A stretch of 6,699 nt of DNA from Pseudomonadota bacterium (lineage in GTDB: Bacteria > Pseudomonadota > Gammaproteobacteria > Burkholderiales > SG8-39), in assembly GCA_021847125.1 (NCBI GenBank), contig JAJZUK010000065.1, forward strand, positions 1-6,699, given 5' to 3'. The notes under the pieces are model-generated. The model worked only from the letters and a program-made list of their open reading frames with translations. It searched no databases and was not told the DNA's origin. Below, in pieces: positions 1 through 6,699 of the stretch. Every line of letters starts with the position of its first letter. The first letter of the stretch is position 1. Both the position numbers and the translations under genes were made by a program.

Positions 1-342
1 CGCATCCTCCATCGTGCTGATGATGATGTCGGGACCGCTGCCGATGTTGGCTGCGACTGCAGCCTTCGGCCGCACGTCTTCCCAGCCCTCGGCGTCCAGG
101 CGCACTTCGATGCCGGTTTTTTCGGTGAATTTCTTCGTGTTCGCGAGCCACAGGTCGCCGTCGCCCTGAACGAACTGCTTCCAACGCAGCACGCGCAGCT
201 TGGCGCCTTTTTCGGGCTTCAGGTGCAGCGCGGGCACAGCGGCGGCTTCTTTCTTGGCCGCTGCCAGAACATCTCCGGCTGCGGCGCCTGCGGCCAGGCC
301 GGCGGTCATTTTCAGAAAATTACGACGATCGATATTGCTCAT
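1..342 (-). CDS. Sugar ABC transporter substrate-binding protein, N-terminal part (runs off left edge)
   Basis: Seen: 114 codons open to the window edge, starting at the ATG at 342. A strong Shine-Dalgarno (AAAGGAGG on the minus strand, about 346-353) sits 4-5 bases upstream and fixes the start. The N-terminus is a twin-arginine signal, with RRNFLK at residues 6-11 followed by an Ala/Gly-rich stretch to about residue 27 and then a charged mature start. From about residue 47 the text (KLRVLRWKQF, then TEKTGIEVRLDAEGWED, then a GSGPDIII segment) is typical of family 1 extracellular solute-binding proteins, which bind sugars in the periplasm and hand them to the permeases. The start follows the ATPase stop by 20 bases, so both are surely on one transcript. 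The Tat signal implies export in folded form. The bound sugar cannot be read from this fragment. Sugar specificity is inferred from the ATPase and the neighbouring enzymes. Confidence 0.88.
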   Translation of the reverse strand, partial: MSNIDRRNFLKMTAGLAAGAAAGDVLAAAKKEAAAVPALHLKPEKGAKLRVLRWKQFVQGDGDLWLANTKKFTEKTGIEVRLDAEGWEDVRPKAAVAANIGSGPDIIISTMEDA

Positions 343-362
343 AGAACCTCCTTTGGTTGTTG

Positions 363-1418
<1,056 letters not shown>

Positions 1419-1437
1419 ATCTAATGCCTATTTCAAT

Positions 1438-1486
1438 ATGAGGGGATATCCCCTACGGGGACTTCCTTCGGGGTGTCTTCCCTCAT
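1438..1486 (-). promoter_or_regulatory. Leader of the ABC ATPase gene with nested and alternative inverted repeats
   Basis: Seen: an outer inverted repeat ATGAGGG (1438-1444) / CCCTCAT (1480-1486). Inside it are a perfect 14-base palindrome AGGGGATATCCCCT (1441-1454) and an overlapping hairpin CCCC-TAC-GGGG (1450-1460) that shares the CCCC at 1450-1453, so the two cannot form together. An imperfect direct repeat, CGGGGACTTCC (1456-1466) and CGGGGTGTCTTCC (1469-1481), lies in the loop, and a further CCCC block is at 1490-1493. The palindrome ends 22 bases upstream of the ATPase start. It could be a protein-binding site or an RNA switch in the leader. It has no half-site matching the FadR-type operator at 2294-2316. 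The function is inferred only from structure. Confidence 0.4.
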
Positions 1487-1501
1487 GCTCCCCTAAATCA
1501 G

Positions 1502-1530
1502 AGGCCATTTCGGAATGACCGAAATGGCCT
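1502..1530. terminator. 12-bp perfect hairpin directly after the GntR stop codon (terminator-like)
   Basis: Seen: AGGCCATTTCGG (1502-1513) pairs perfectly with CCGAAATGGCCT (1519-1530) around a 5-base loop. It starts one base after the regulator stop codon on the minus strand. Neither side has a true T-run: the minus-strand tail reads CTGATTTAGG and the plus-strand tail TCTAGTTGTT. It may be a weak or partial terminator that lowers read-through from the regulator into the transporter genes, or an mRNA 3'-end stabiliser. A repressor operator is less likely because the arms do not resemble a GntR half-site. Confidence 0.5.
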
Positions 1531-1531
1531 T

Positions 1532-2233
1532 CTAGTTGTTCGTGGTCCATTCCTTGATGTAGCGGTTATGTGTCTGTTTCATGTGCCGCCGCATCGCGTT
1601 GCGCGCGGCGCGCGCATCGCGCCTAGCGATAGCGCTGACGACGGCCTGGTGCTCGCGCACCGTCTCGGCGGCCATTTTCGGGTACTCGAGCTTGCGCTCC
1701 AGGCTGCGGTACAGCGGCCCCATGCGCTGGTCCCACAGGGTCTGCACCAGCAGCATCAGCGCGCTGTTGCCGCTCGCCTCGGCGATGCTCAGGTGGAACA
1801 GCCGGTCCGCGTCCAATGGGTTGTGATCGCGCTTGCTTTTCTTGATCAAGTCGGCGTGGGCCGCGCGTATCGCGCGCTGCTGCGCGGCGCTGGCGTTCTT
1901 CGCCGCGAGCGCGGCGCACTCGCCCTCGATCAGCCAGCGCGCGTGCGTCACCTCGAACGGGCCCGCATCGCCCTGCAGTGCGTCGCGCTCGCCCCGCTCG
2001 CCCGGCTGGCTCACGTAAATGCCCGAGCCGACACGCACGTCGAGCAGACCCTCGACCTCGAGCGCGATCAGCGCCTCGCGCACCGAAGGCCGGGAGACGC
2101 CGAGCTGCTTCGCCAGATCGCGCTCGGGCGGCAGACGCGAGCCCGGCGTGTATTCGCCCTCGCTGATCAGCTCGCTGATCTGATCGGCGATCTGGCGGTA
2201 CAGGCGGCGCGGCTCTACGGTCTGTAGCGGCAT
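1532..2233 (-). CDS. GntR-family transcriptional regulator, FadR subfamily (FCD domain)
   Basis: DNA-binding repressor or activator that senses a small molecule, probably a sugar acid of the local pathway. Seen, using the 233-residue form: winged helix at about residues 10-75 (LYRQIADQISELI, LPPERDLAKQLGVSRPSVREAL, then the wing GLLDVRVGSGIYV), followed by an all-helical FCD domain (about 93-220). The usual FCD metal ligands are present as D143 and H147 (in DADRLFH), H195 and H217. The frame is open back to an ATG at 2371, but residues before MPLQTVEP are Arg/Leu-rich and unlike the family. The longer start would also place the operator and promoter inside the gene, so 2233 is preferred, although it lacks a clear Shine-Dalgarno. 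The gene is divergent from the dehydrogenase at 2453 and upstream of the transporter genes, which suggests control of both. The inducer is unknown. Confidence 0.92.
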   Translation of the reverse strand: MPLQTVEPRRLYRQIADQISELISEGEYTPGSRLPPERDLAKQLGVSRPSVREALIALEVEGLLDVRVGSGIYVSQPGERGERDALQGDAGPFEVTHARWLIEGECAALAAKNASAAQQRAIRAAHADLIKKSKRDHNPLDADRLFHLSIAEASGNSALMLLVQTLWDQRMGPLYRSLERKLEYPKMAAETVREHQAVVSAIARRDARAARNAMRRHMKQTHNRYIKEWTTNN

Positions 2234-2271
2234 GGATTTCAGTCGATGGCGAAGGCACGCATGGGGACGCA

Positions 2272-2301
2272 AGCATAGCCGCGGCCGCAAACTTTGGTCA
2301 A
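2272..2301 (-). promoter_or_regulatory. Predicted sigma-70 promoter of the GntR regulator gene
   Basis: On the minus strand, TTGACC (positions 2301-2296, 5 of 6 to the -35 consensus) is followed after 18 bases by TATGCT (2277-2272, 4 of 6 to the -10 consensus). Transcription would begin near 2265, giving a leader of about 30 bases to the ATG at 2233. The -35 box lies in the left part of the dyad at 2294-2316, so a bound regulator would block it. Prediction by eye. Confidence 0.5.
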
Positions 2302-2316
2302 GTGGTCTGACCAATT
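2294..2316. promoter_or_regulatory. FadR/PdhR-type GntR operator
   Basis: Seen: AAGTGGTCTGACCAATT (2300-2316) is a dyad centred on T2308 with 7 of 8 arm positions matching. It carries the core TGGTCTGACCA (2303-2313). Known family sites follow TGGT-NNN-ACCA (E. coli FadR, TGGTCNGACCA-like; PdhR and LldR, AATTGGT-NNN-ACCAATT), so the match is close. A second left half-site TTGGTCA (2294-2300) also pairs with TGACCAA (2308-2314) across 7 bases. The two possible dyads therefore share one right half, with TGGTC repeated 8 bases apart. The site covers the predicted -35 box of the adjacent regulator gene, which points to autorepression. It is about 67 bases upstream of the best promoter candidate for the divergent dehydrogenase. 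Confidence 0.72.
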
Positions 2317-2382
2317 TCACGGCGTTGTCTGCGTTGGCCGGCCGCGTCGCAAGGGTGCTGCGTTGCAACAATGCAGCCGCGT

Positions 2383-2412
2383 TTGGGTCGGCTTATTTTT
2401 TGCGCGTATCAT
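2383..2412 (+). promoter_or_regulatory. Possible promoter of the dehydrogenase gene
   Basis: TTGGGT (2383-2388, 3 of 6) and TATCAT (2407-2412, 5 of 6) are 18 bases apart, about 40 bases upstream of the ATG at 2453. The -35 box is poor, so an activator may be needed or the true promoter may differ. No better pair was seen in 2317-2440 on the plus strand. Confidence 0.3.
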
Positions 2413-2418
2413 GCGCAA
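2400..2418. promoter_or_regulatory. Dyad over the putative -10 of the dehydrogenase promoter
   Basis: TTGCGC (2400-2405) and GCGCAA (2413-2418) form 6-base perfect arms around GTATCAT. The spacer contains the candidate -10 box TATCAT. A protein bound here would block transcription of the plus-strand genes. The half-sites do not match the TGGTC half-site of the GntR operator, so a second regulator would be implied. The dyad could also be chance in GC-rich DNA. Confidence 0.3.
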
Positions 2419-2434
2419 GGCCAAGAACGCTTAA

Positions 2435-3193
<759 letters not shown>

Positions 3194-3320
3194 CCCCGGC
3201 GCAGGCTGTCCATGGGTGCCGGAGGGAAAAGACCTTGCGCTTCCAATGCTTGAATCGAGGGCTGGACCGAGGCCGGGGGCTGAAAAACCGGGGCCTACGC
3301 GCGAAAATCGATGGAAACAG

Positions 3321-3349
3321 TTGGGGTTTTGGCAATTGCTAAGTAAAAT
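3321..3349 (+). promoter_or_regulatory. Possible internal promoter upstream of the FAH-fold hydrolase
   Basis: TTGGGG (3321-3326, 3 of 6) and TAAAAT (3344-3349, 5 of 6) are separated by exactly 17 bases, about 60 bases before the ATG at 3411. The 217-base gap after the dehydrogenase is long for co-translated genes and turns AT-richer after about 3300, which suits a promoter. The first part of the gap (3194-3300) holds only a weak GC hairpin, CCGGC (3196-3200) with GCCGG (3218-3222), and no gene I can support. Confidence 0.35.
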
Positions 3350-3368
3350 GCCGGAATTGTTGAGTAAA
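3334..3368 (+). repeat. Direct repeat with 21-base period upstream of the hydrolase
   Basis: AATTGCTAAGTAAA (3334-3347) and AATTGTTGAGTAAA (3355-3368) agree at 12 of 14 positions and start 21 bases apart, two turns of B-DNA. The first copy overlaps the possible -10 box at 3344-3349. The arrangement suits tandem binding of one regulator on the same DNA face. It is not related to the GntR operator at 2294-2316. Confidence 0.5.
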
Positions 3369-3410
3369 TCACCCTGCTTTGAAGTCCGGGTCCCTTGAAA
3401 CGGAGAAAAC

Positions 3411-4259
3411 ATGAAACTTTGTCGTTACGGTAAGAATGGCTTCGAGAAGCCGGGCATGATCGATGCCCAGGGCAATATCCGCGAGCTGTCCGCCGTGGTG
3501 GAGCAGATCGACCAAGGGACGATCTCGCCGGCCGGGCTGGCAAAGCTGCGCAAAATCAAGGCCGAAACGCTGCCGCTGGTGAAGGGCGAGCCGCGCCTGG
3601 GCGTGCCCTATGTCGGTATTTCCAAATTCATCGCGATCGGCCTGAACTTTGCCGATCATGCGCGCGAGGCGAACCTGCCGATCCCGGCCGAGCCCGTCAT
3701 ATTCTCGAAAGCCACGACTTGCATAAACGGCCCGAACGACAAGGTCATCGTGCCCAAGCACTCGACCAAGCTCGACTGGGAGTGCGAACTGGGCGTGGTC
3801 ATCGGCAAGAAGGCGCAGTACGTGTCCGAGGACAAGGCGATCGACTACGTCGCCGGCTATTGCGTGGTGAACGACGTGTCCGAGCGCGCATTCCAGATGC
3901 AGTCCAGCCAATGGGACAAGGGCAAGGGCTGCGATACTTTCGGCCCGATCGGGCCCTGGCTCGTGACTACCGACGAAATCCGCGATCCGCAAAATCTGGA
4001 CATGTGGCTGGACGTGAACGGCCGGCGCATGCAAAAGGGCAATACGCGCACCATGATATTCGGCGTGGCCAAGCTGGTGTCCTACTGCAGCCAGTACATG
4101 ACCCTGATGCCGGGCGACATCATCACCACCGGCACCCCGCCCGGGGTCGGCCTGGGCATGAAACCCGAGCCGGTGTGGCTCAAGCCGGGCGATGTGATGA
4201 ATCTGGGCATCCAGGGCCTGGGCGAACAGCGCCAGGAAGTGGTCGCTTACCCCGGCTGA
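3411..4259 (+). CDS. Fumarylacetoacetate-hydrolase-fold enzyme, probable 2,4-diketo-3-deoxy-sugar-acid hydrolase
   Basis: Probable C-C hydrolase that splits a 2,4-diketo-3-deoxy acid into pyruvate and a hydroxy acid (L-lactate if the substrate derives from L-fuconate or L-rhamnonate). Seen in 282 residues, the usual length of this subgroup: a short N-terminal domain (1-65), then the FAH catalytic domain with GLNFADHA (77-84), metal ligands E124 and E126 (in DWECELG) and D155 (in VNDVSER), the substrate-loop segment KGKGCDTFGPIGP (170-182), and TGTPPGVG (230-237). Metal ligands are intact, so the enzyme should be active. GGAG (3402-3405) upstream supports the start. Homologues are often labelled ureidoglycolate lyase, but there is no purine or allantoin gene nearby, whereas the partner dehydrogenase upstream matches the diketo-acid route. 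The overall reaction type is well supported; the exact substrate is inferred. Confidence 0.9.
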   Translation: MKLCRYGKNGFEKPGMIDAQGNIRELSAVVEQIDQGTISPAGLAKLRKIKAETLPLVKGEPRLGVPYVGISKFIAIGLNFADHAREANLPIPAEPVIFSKATTCINGPNDKVIVPKHSTKLDWECELGVVIGKKAQYVSEDKAIDYVAGYCVVNDVSERAFQMQSSQWDKGKGCDTFGPIGPWLVTTDEIRDPQNLDMWLDVNGRRMQKGNTRTMIFGVAKLVSYCSQYMTLMPGDIITTGTPPGVGLGMKPEPVWLKPGDVMNLGIQGLGEQRQEVVAYPG

Positions 4260-4266
4260 AACACTG

Positions 4267-4322
4267 CGGGGTCTGCGGCCCCGATTCGCGCTGAGGTGCC
4301 GGGCAGCCTGAGACCGCCCGGC
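4267..4322 (+). terminator. Two successive GC hairpins between the hydrolase and dadA-like genes
   Basis: Hairpin 1: CGGGG (4267-4271) with CCCCG (4279-4283), 7-base loop. Hairpin 2: GCCGGGC (4298-4304) with GCCCGGC (4316-4322), 11-base loop. Both sit in the 82-base gap and neither is followed by a T-run. They may stall polymerase or protect the mRNA end, and suggest that the flavoprotein gene is expressed less than, or separately from, the hydrolase. A standard intrinsic terminator is not shown. Confidence 0.35.
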
Positions 4323-4341
4323 GCGTCACGCCAGACCTAAA

Positions 4342-5586
4342 ATGAAAATTGCAGTCCTGGGCGCCGGCGTAGTCGGAGTGACGAGCGCCTGGTATCTCGC
4401 CCGCGCCGGGCATGAGGTAACCGTCGTCGACCGCCAGGACGCGGCGGCGATGGAAACCAGCTTCGCCAACGGCGGCCAGATCTCGATCAGCCACGCCGAA
4501 CCCTGGGCCAATCCGGGTACGCCGAAGCAGATCCTCAAATGGCTCGGACGCGAAGATTCGCCGATGCTGTTCCGGCTGCGCGCCGATCCCTATCAGTGGG
4601 CCTGGGGCCTCGCGTTCCTGCGCGAGTGCCTGCCCGCGCGCACCCGCGCCAATGCGGCGCAGATCGCCGCGATCAACCGCTACAGCCGCGCGCAGCTGCT
4701 GGCGCTGCGCGCCGCAACCGGTATCGAGTACGAGCAGCAGACACGCGGCATCCTGCGCATTTATCAGGAGGCGCGCGCGCTGGACGAGGCGGTCGCGGCC
4801 GCCGACATGGAACGCCAGCACGGCATCGACCTGCGCGTGCTGAACGCGGCCGAGTGCGTGCAGCTGGAGCCGGCGCTGTCGGCTTGCGCTGCGACCATCG
4901 CCGGGGGCGTATGGGCTCCGGCCGACGAGTCCGGCGACGCGCACAAGTTCACGCAGGAACTGGCGCGGCTGTGCGCCGAGCGCGGCGTGCAGTTCCGCTA
5001 CGGCAGCCGCATCGCGCGCCTGGAGGTCGCGGGCGGGCGCGTGACGCGCGTGCAGCTGGAGCAGGGCGGGATGATCGAAGCCGATGCCTATGTGGTGGCG
5101 CTGGGCAGCTACAGCCCCTTGCTGTTGCGGCCTCTGGGGATCTCGCTCCCGGTCTATCCGCTCAAAGGCTATTCGATCACCATTCCGCTCGCCACCGGCG
5201 ACGTCGCGCCGCAGATCAGCCTGAGCGACGGCGCCTACAAGCTGGTCATGTCGCGCCTGGGCGACCGGCTGCGCGTGGCCGGCACCGCCGAACTCGCCGG
5301 CTGGGACACCGCGATCAACGCGGTTCGCTGTCAGGCGATCGTCAGGCGCACGTTCGAGTTGTTTCCCAAAGCGGGCCGGCCGCAGGATGCGCAATTCTGG
5401 GCCGGCTTGCGCCCAGCCACGCCCGGCGGCGTGCCCTGCATCGGCCGCACGCGCTACCCCAATCTGTACCTCAATACCGGCCACGGCACGCTCGGCTGGA
5501 CCATGTCCTGCGGTTCGGGCGCGGCGATCGCGGATATCGTCAGCGGTCGGAGACCCGAGACCGAATTCCGCTTCCTTCAGGGCTGA
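4342..5586 (+). CDS. dadA: D-amino acid dehydrogenase, DadA-like FAD flavoprotein
   Basis: FAD enzyme of the DAO family that oxidatively deaminates D-amino acids to 2-keto acids, normally peripheral to the inner membrane and passing electrons to the respiratory chain. Seen in 414 residues (E. coli DadA has 432): dinucleotide motif GAGVVG (7-12) with ribose-binding D30 at the end of beta-2, SFANGGQIS (40-48), a central substrate domain, GLRPATPGG (355-363), and a C-terminal FAD segment NTGHGTLGWTMSCGSG (378-393). These are DadA-type signatures. The N-terminus is canonical at the ATG at 4342, but no Shine-Dalgarno precedes it. It follows the hydrolase by 82 bases and overlaps the convergent nudC by 10 bases. 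No amino-acid racemase or transporter for amino acids is in view, so its link with the sugar genes is unclear. The symbol is a family name; the substrate may differ from D-alanine. Confidence 0.88.
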   Translation: MKIAVLGAGVVGVTSAWYLARAGHEVTVVDRQDAAAMETSFANGGQISISHAEPWANPGTPKQILKWLGREDSPMLFRLRADPYQWAWGLAFLRECLPARTRANAAQIAAINRYSRAQLLALRAATGIEYEQQTRGILRIYQEARALDEAVAAADMERQHGIDLRVLNAAECVQLEPALSACAATIAGGVWAPADESGDAHKFTQELARLCAERGVQFRYGSRIARLEVAGGRVTRVQLEQGGMIEADAYVVALGSYSPLLLRPLGISLPVYPLKGYSITIPLATGDVAPQISLSDGAYKLVMSRLGDRLRVAGTAELAGWDTAINAVRCQAIVRRTFELFPKAGRPQDAQFWAGLRPATPGGVPCIGRTRYPNLYLNTGHGTLGWTMSCGSGAAIADIVSGRRPETEFRFLQG

Positions 5587-6425
5587 ACAGCGCGTATCTC
5601 GGCCACGACGCCGTCGATCAGGCGGCGCGCGATCGAGATCCGATTCGGCAATTTCGGCAGCGCGTCGATGTCGAACCATTGCGCGTCCTCGATTTCGTCC
5701 GGGGCGGGCGTGATCTCGCCGCCGGCGTAGTCGGCGACGAACGCGATCATGAGCGAATGCGGAAACGGCCAGGGCTGGCTGGCGAAATAGCGCGCGTTGG
5801 CGATGCGCACGCCCGTTTCCTCGAGCGCCTCGCGCGCGAGGCACTGCTCCAGCGATTCGCCGGGTTCGACGAAGCCGGCAAGCGCGCTGTACATGCCGGG
5901 CAGAAAATGCGGCGAGCGCGCGAGCAGGATTTCGCGCTCGCGCCGGACGAGGCACATCACCGCGGGCGCGATGCGCGGATAGGCGACGAGGGCGCAGGCG
6001 GGGCATTCGCGCGCGCGTTCGTGGCCGCGCTGCTGCGTCGGCGTGCCGCAGCGGCCGCAGAATTGATGCGTGCGGTCCCAATCGATCAGCTGCAGCGCGC
6101 GCCCGGCGAGCGCGAACAGACTGTCGTCCAGCTTGGAGTAAAGCGAGCGCAATCCGTGCCAAGCCATGCTTTGCGGCGCCGGCGTGTCTGCGCCATATTC
6201 GAAGGCATAGCAGGCGCGCCCGCTCAGGCTGCCCAGATACAGCCGGCGCAGCGGCGCCGCAGCGAACGCGGAAAGTTGCGCATGTCCGGGCAGCTGCGCG
6301 GCGGGCACATCGGCGCGAACCAGCAGCAAGGTCTGCTGGAACGCGAAGCACAGGCTCGCTGCGTCAGGCTCGCCCGCATCGATCACCGTGCCGACATAAT
6401 CCTCGGGCGCGGTGAAGGGCATCAT
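5577..6425 (-). CDS. nudC: NADH pyrophosphatase / NAD-cap RNA hydrolase, Nudix family
   Basis: Hydrolyses NAD(H) to NMN(H) and AMP, and in E. coli also removes NAD caps from RNA. Seen in 282 residues: an N-terminal domain (1-115), a zinc ribbon with C123, C126, C141 and C144, a complete Nudix box from G174 through E180, R188, E189, E192, E193 and G195, and the NudC-specific SQPWPFPHS motif (206-214) that reads the NAD moiety. All parts are intact. E. coli NudC has 257 residues; the extra length is in the N-terminal domain. The start is ATG at 6425 or the adjacent ATG at 6422, with only a weak AGGG upstream that overlaps the preceding stop. It lies 12 bases after the dehydrogenase-family gene and is probably cotranscribed with it. 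Its end overlaps the end of the DadA-like gene by 10 bases. Confidence 0.96.
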   Translation of the reverse strand: MMPFTAPEDYVGTVIDAGEPDAASLCFAFQQTLLLVRADVPAAQLPGHAQLSAFAAAPLRRLYLGSLSGRACYAFEYGADTPAPQSMAWHGLRSLYSKLDDSLFALAGRALQLIDWDRTHQFCGRCGTPTQQRGHERARECPACALVAYPRIAPAVMCLVRREREILLARSPHFLPGMYSALAGFVEPGESLEQCLAREALEETGVRIANARYFASQPWPFPHSLMIAFVADYAGGEITPAPDEIEDAQWFDIDALPKLPNRISIARRLIDGVVAEIRAVQP

Positions 6426-6437
6426 AATGGCGACGCC

Positions 6438-6699
6438 CTACGCCTTTCTGAAGCGCCGGATCAAGCTGGAGGTATCCCAGCGCCCGCCGCCCATTTTCTG
6501 GATCTCGCCGTAGTAGCCGTTGACGATTTCGGTGACCGGCAGCGGCGCGCCGTTTTTCTTCGACTCTTCCAGCGCTATGCGCAGGTCTTTGCGCATCCAG
6601 TCCACGGCGAAGCCGAAGTCGAACTTGTCGTCGATCATGGTCTTGCCGCGGTTGTCCATCTGCCACGATTGTGCCGCGCCCTTGCCGATGACATCGAGC
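6438..6699 (-). CDS. 3-hydroxyisobutyrate dehydrogenase-family oxidoreductase, C-terminal part (runs off right edge)
   Basis: Seen: 86 codons plus stop, open to the right edge in frame beyond the first internal Met at 6659. The codons before that Met read LDVIGKGAAQSWQ and continue into MDNRGKTM, so the Met is not the start. The fragment then shows DDKFDFGFAVDWMRKDL and, near the end, a GGGRWDTSSLIRRF segment, the typical C-terminal helical domain of beta-hydroxyacid dehydrogenases (3-hydroxyisobutyrate dehydrogenase, tartronate semialdehyde reductase and relatives). The NAD-binding domain and the catalytic lysine are outside the window, so cofactor and substrate cannot be judged. It lies directly upstream of nudC on the same strand, with a 12-base gap. 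Confidence 0.88.
   Translation of the reverse strand, partial: LDVIGKGAAQSWQMDNRGKTMIDDKFDFGFAVDWMRKDLRIALEESKKNGAPLPVTEIVNGYYGEIQKMGGGRWDTSSLIRRFRKA

Noticed and set aside
1568..2227. 219-codon plus-strand frame opposite the GntR gene
   Set aside because: It is a shadow of the regulator with no recognisable motif and no ribosome binding site.
2281..2343. Palindromes GCGGCCGC (2281-2288) and GGCCGGCC (2336-2343)
   Set aside because: Eight-base GC palindromes are expected by chance in DNA of this composition, and neither fits a known operator of the regulator family.
2234..2371. N-terminal extension of the GntR regulator back to the ATG at 2371
   Set aside because: The extra 46 residues do not resemble any part of the family and would place the operator and promoter inside the gene. 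The winged helix starts normally after the ATG at 2233.
3216..3398. Possible 60-residue small protein (GTG start) ending 12 bases before the hydrolase start
   Set aside because: There is no ribosome binding site before the GTG, the composition is unremarkable, and the repeated LLSK pair is explained by the 21-base DNA repeat. A leader peptide cannot be excluded but is not supported.
3411..4259. Ureidoglycolate lyase as the function of the FAH-fold gene
   Set aside because: This is a common label for the subgroup, but no allantoin or purine gene is nearby and the partner SDR fits the diketo sugar-acid route better.
4180..6351. 723-codon open frame on the minus strand opposite the DadA-like gene
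   Set aside because: It overlaps well-supported DadA and NudC genes in another frame and is rich in Arg/Ala, as expected from a GC-rich shadow frame. No domain is recognisable.

Overview
The window reads as chromosomal DNA from a GC-rich proteobacterium. A betaproteobacterium of the Burkholderiales is the best guess, based on high GC, the style of the proteins (a CUT1 sugar ABC transporter with a Tat-type binding protein, a FadR-type regulator, a DadA-like flavoprotein, NudC) and the operon layout. That assignment is inference. No rRNA, tRNA, CRISPR array, insertion sequence or phage gene was seen.

Left half, minus strand, read right to left: a FadR-type GntR regulator (1532-2233), a 113-base gap rich in inverted repeats, a UgpC/MalK-type sugar ABC ATPase (363-1418), and 20 bases later the start of a Tat-exported sugar-binding protein that runs off the left edge (1-342). 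The permease genes are not in the window and probably lie beyond that edge.

Middle, plus strand, divergent from the regulator: a short-chain dehydrogenase of the BDH2/2-keto-3-deoxy-L-fuconate dehydrogenase type (2453-3193) and a fumarylacetoacetate-hydrolase-fold enzyme (3411-4259). Together these two fit the last two steps of a non-phosphorylative deoxy-sugar-acid pathway: oxidation of a 2-keto-3-deoxy acid to the 2,4-diketo acid, then hydrolysis to pyruvate plus a hydroxy acid such as lactate. The earlier enzymes (sugar dehydrogenase, lactonase, sugar-acid dehydratase) are not in view. A FadR/PdhR-type operator lies between the regulator and the dehydrogenase and covers the predicted -35 box of the regulator, so autorepression is likely. 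The model is a sugar uptake and catabolism locus controlled by the GntR protein, with L-fucose or a similar 6-deoxy or acid sugar as the best guess for substrate.

Right part: a DadA-like FAD D-amino-acid dehydrogenase (4342-5586, plus) follows after a gap with two GC hairpins. It overlaps by 10 bases, tail to tail, the convergent NADH pyrophosphatase gene nudC (5577-6425, minus). Twelve bases upstream of nudC ends a partial gene of the 3-hydroxyisobutyrate dehydrogenase family (6438-6699, minus). These last two look like a separate unit without a clear link to sugar use. I see no new protein family here. The more unusual content is the regulatory DNA between the genes.
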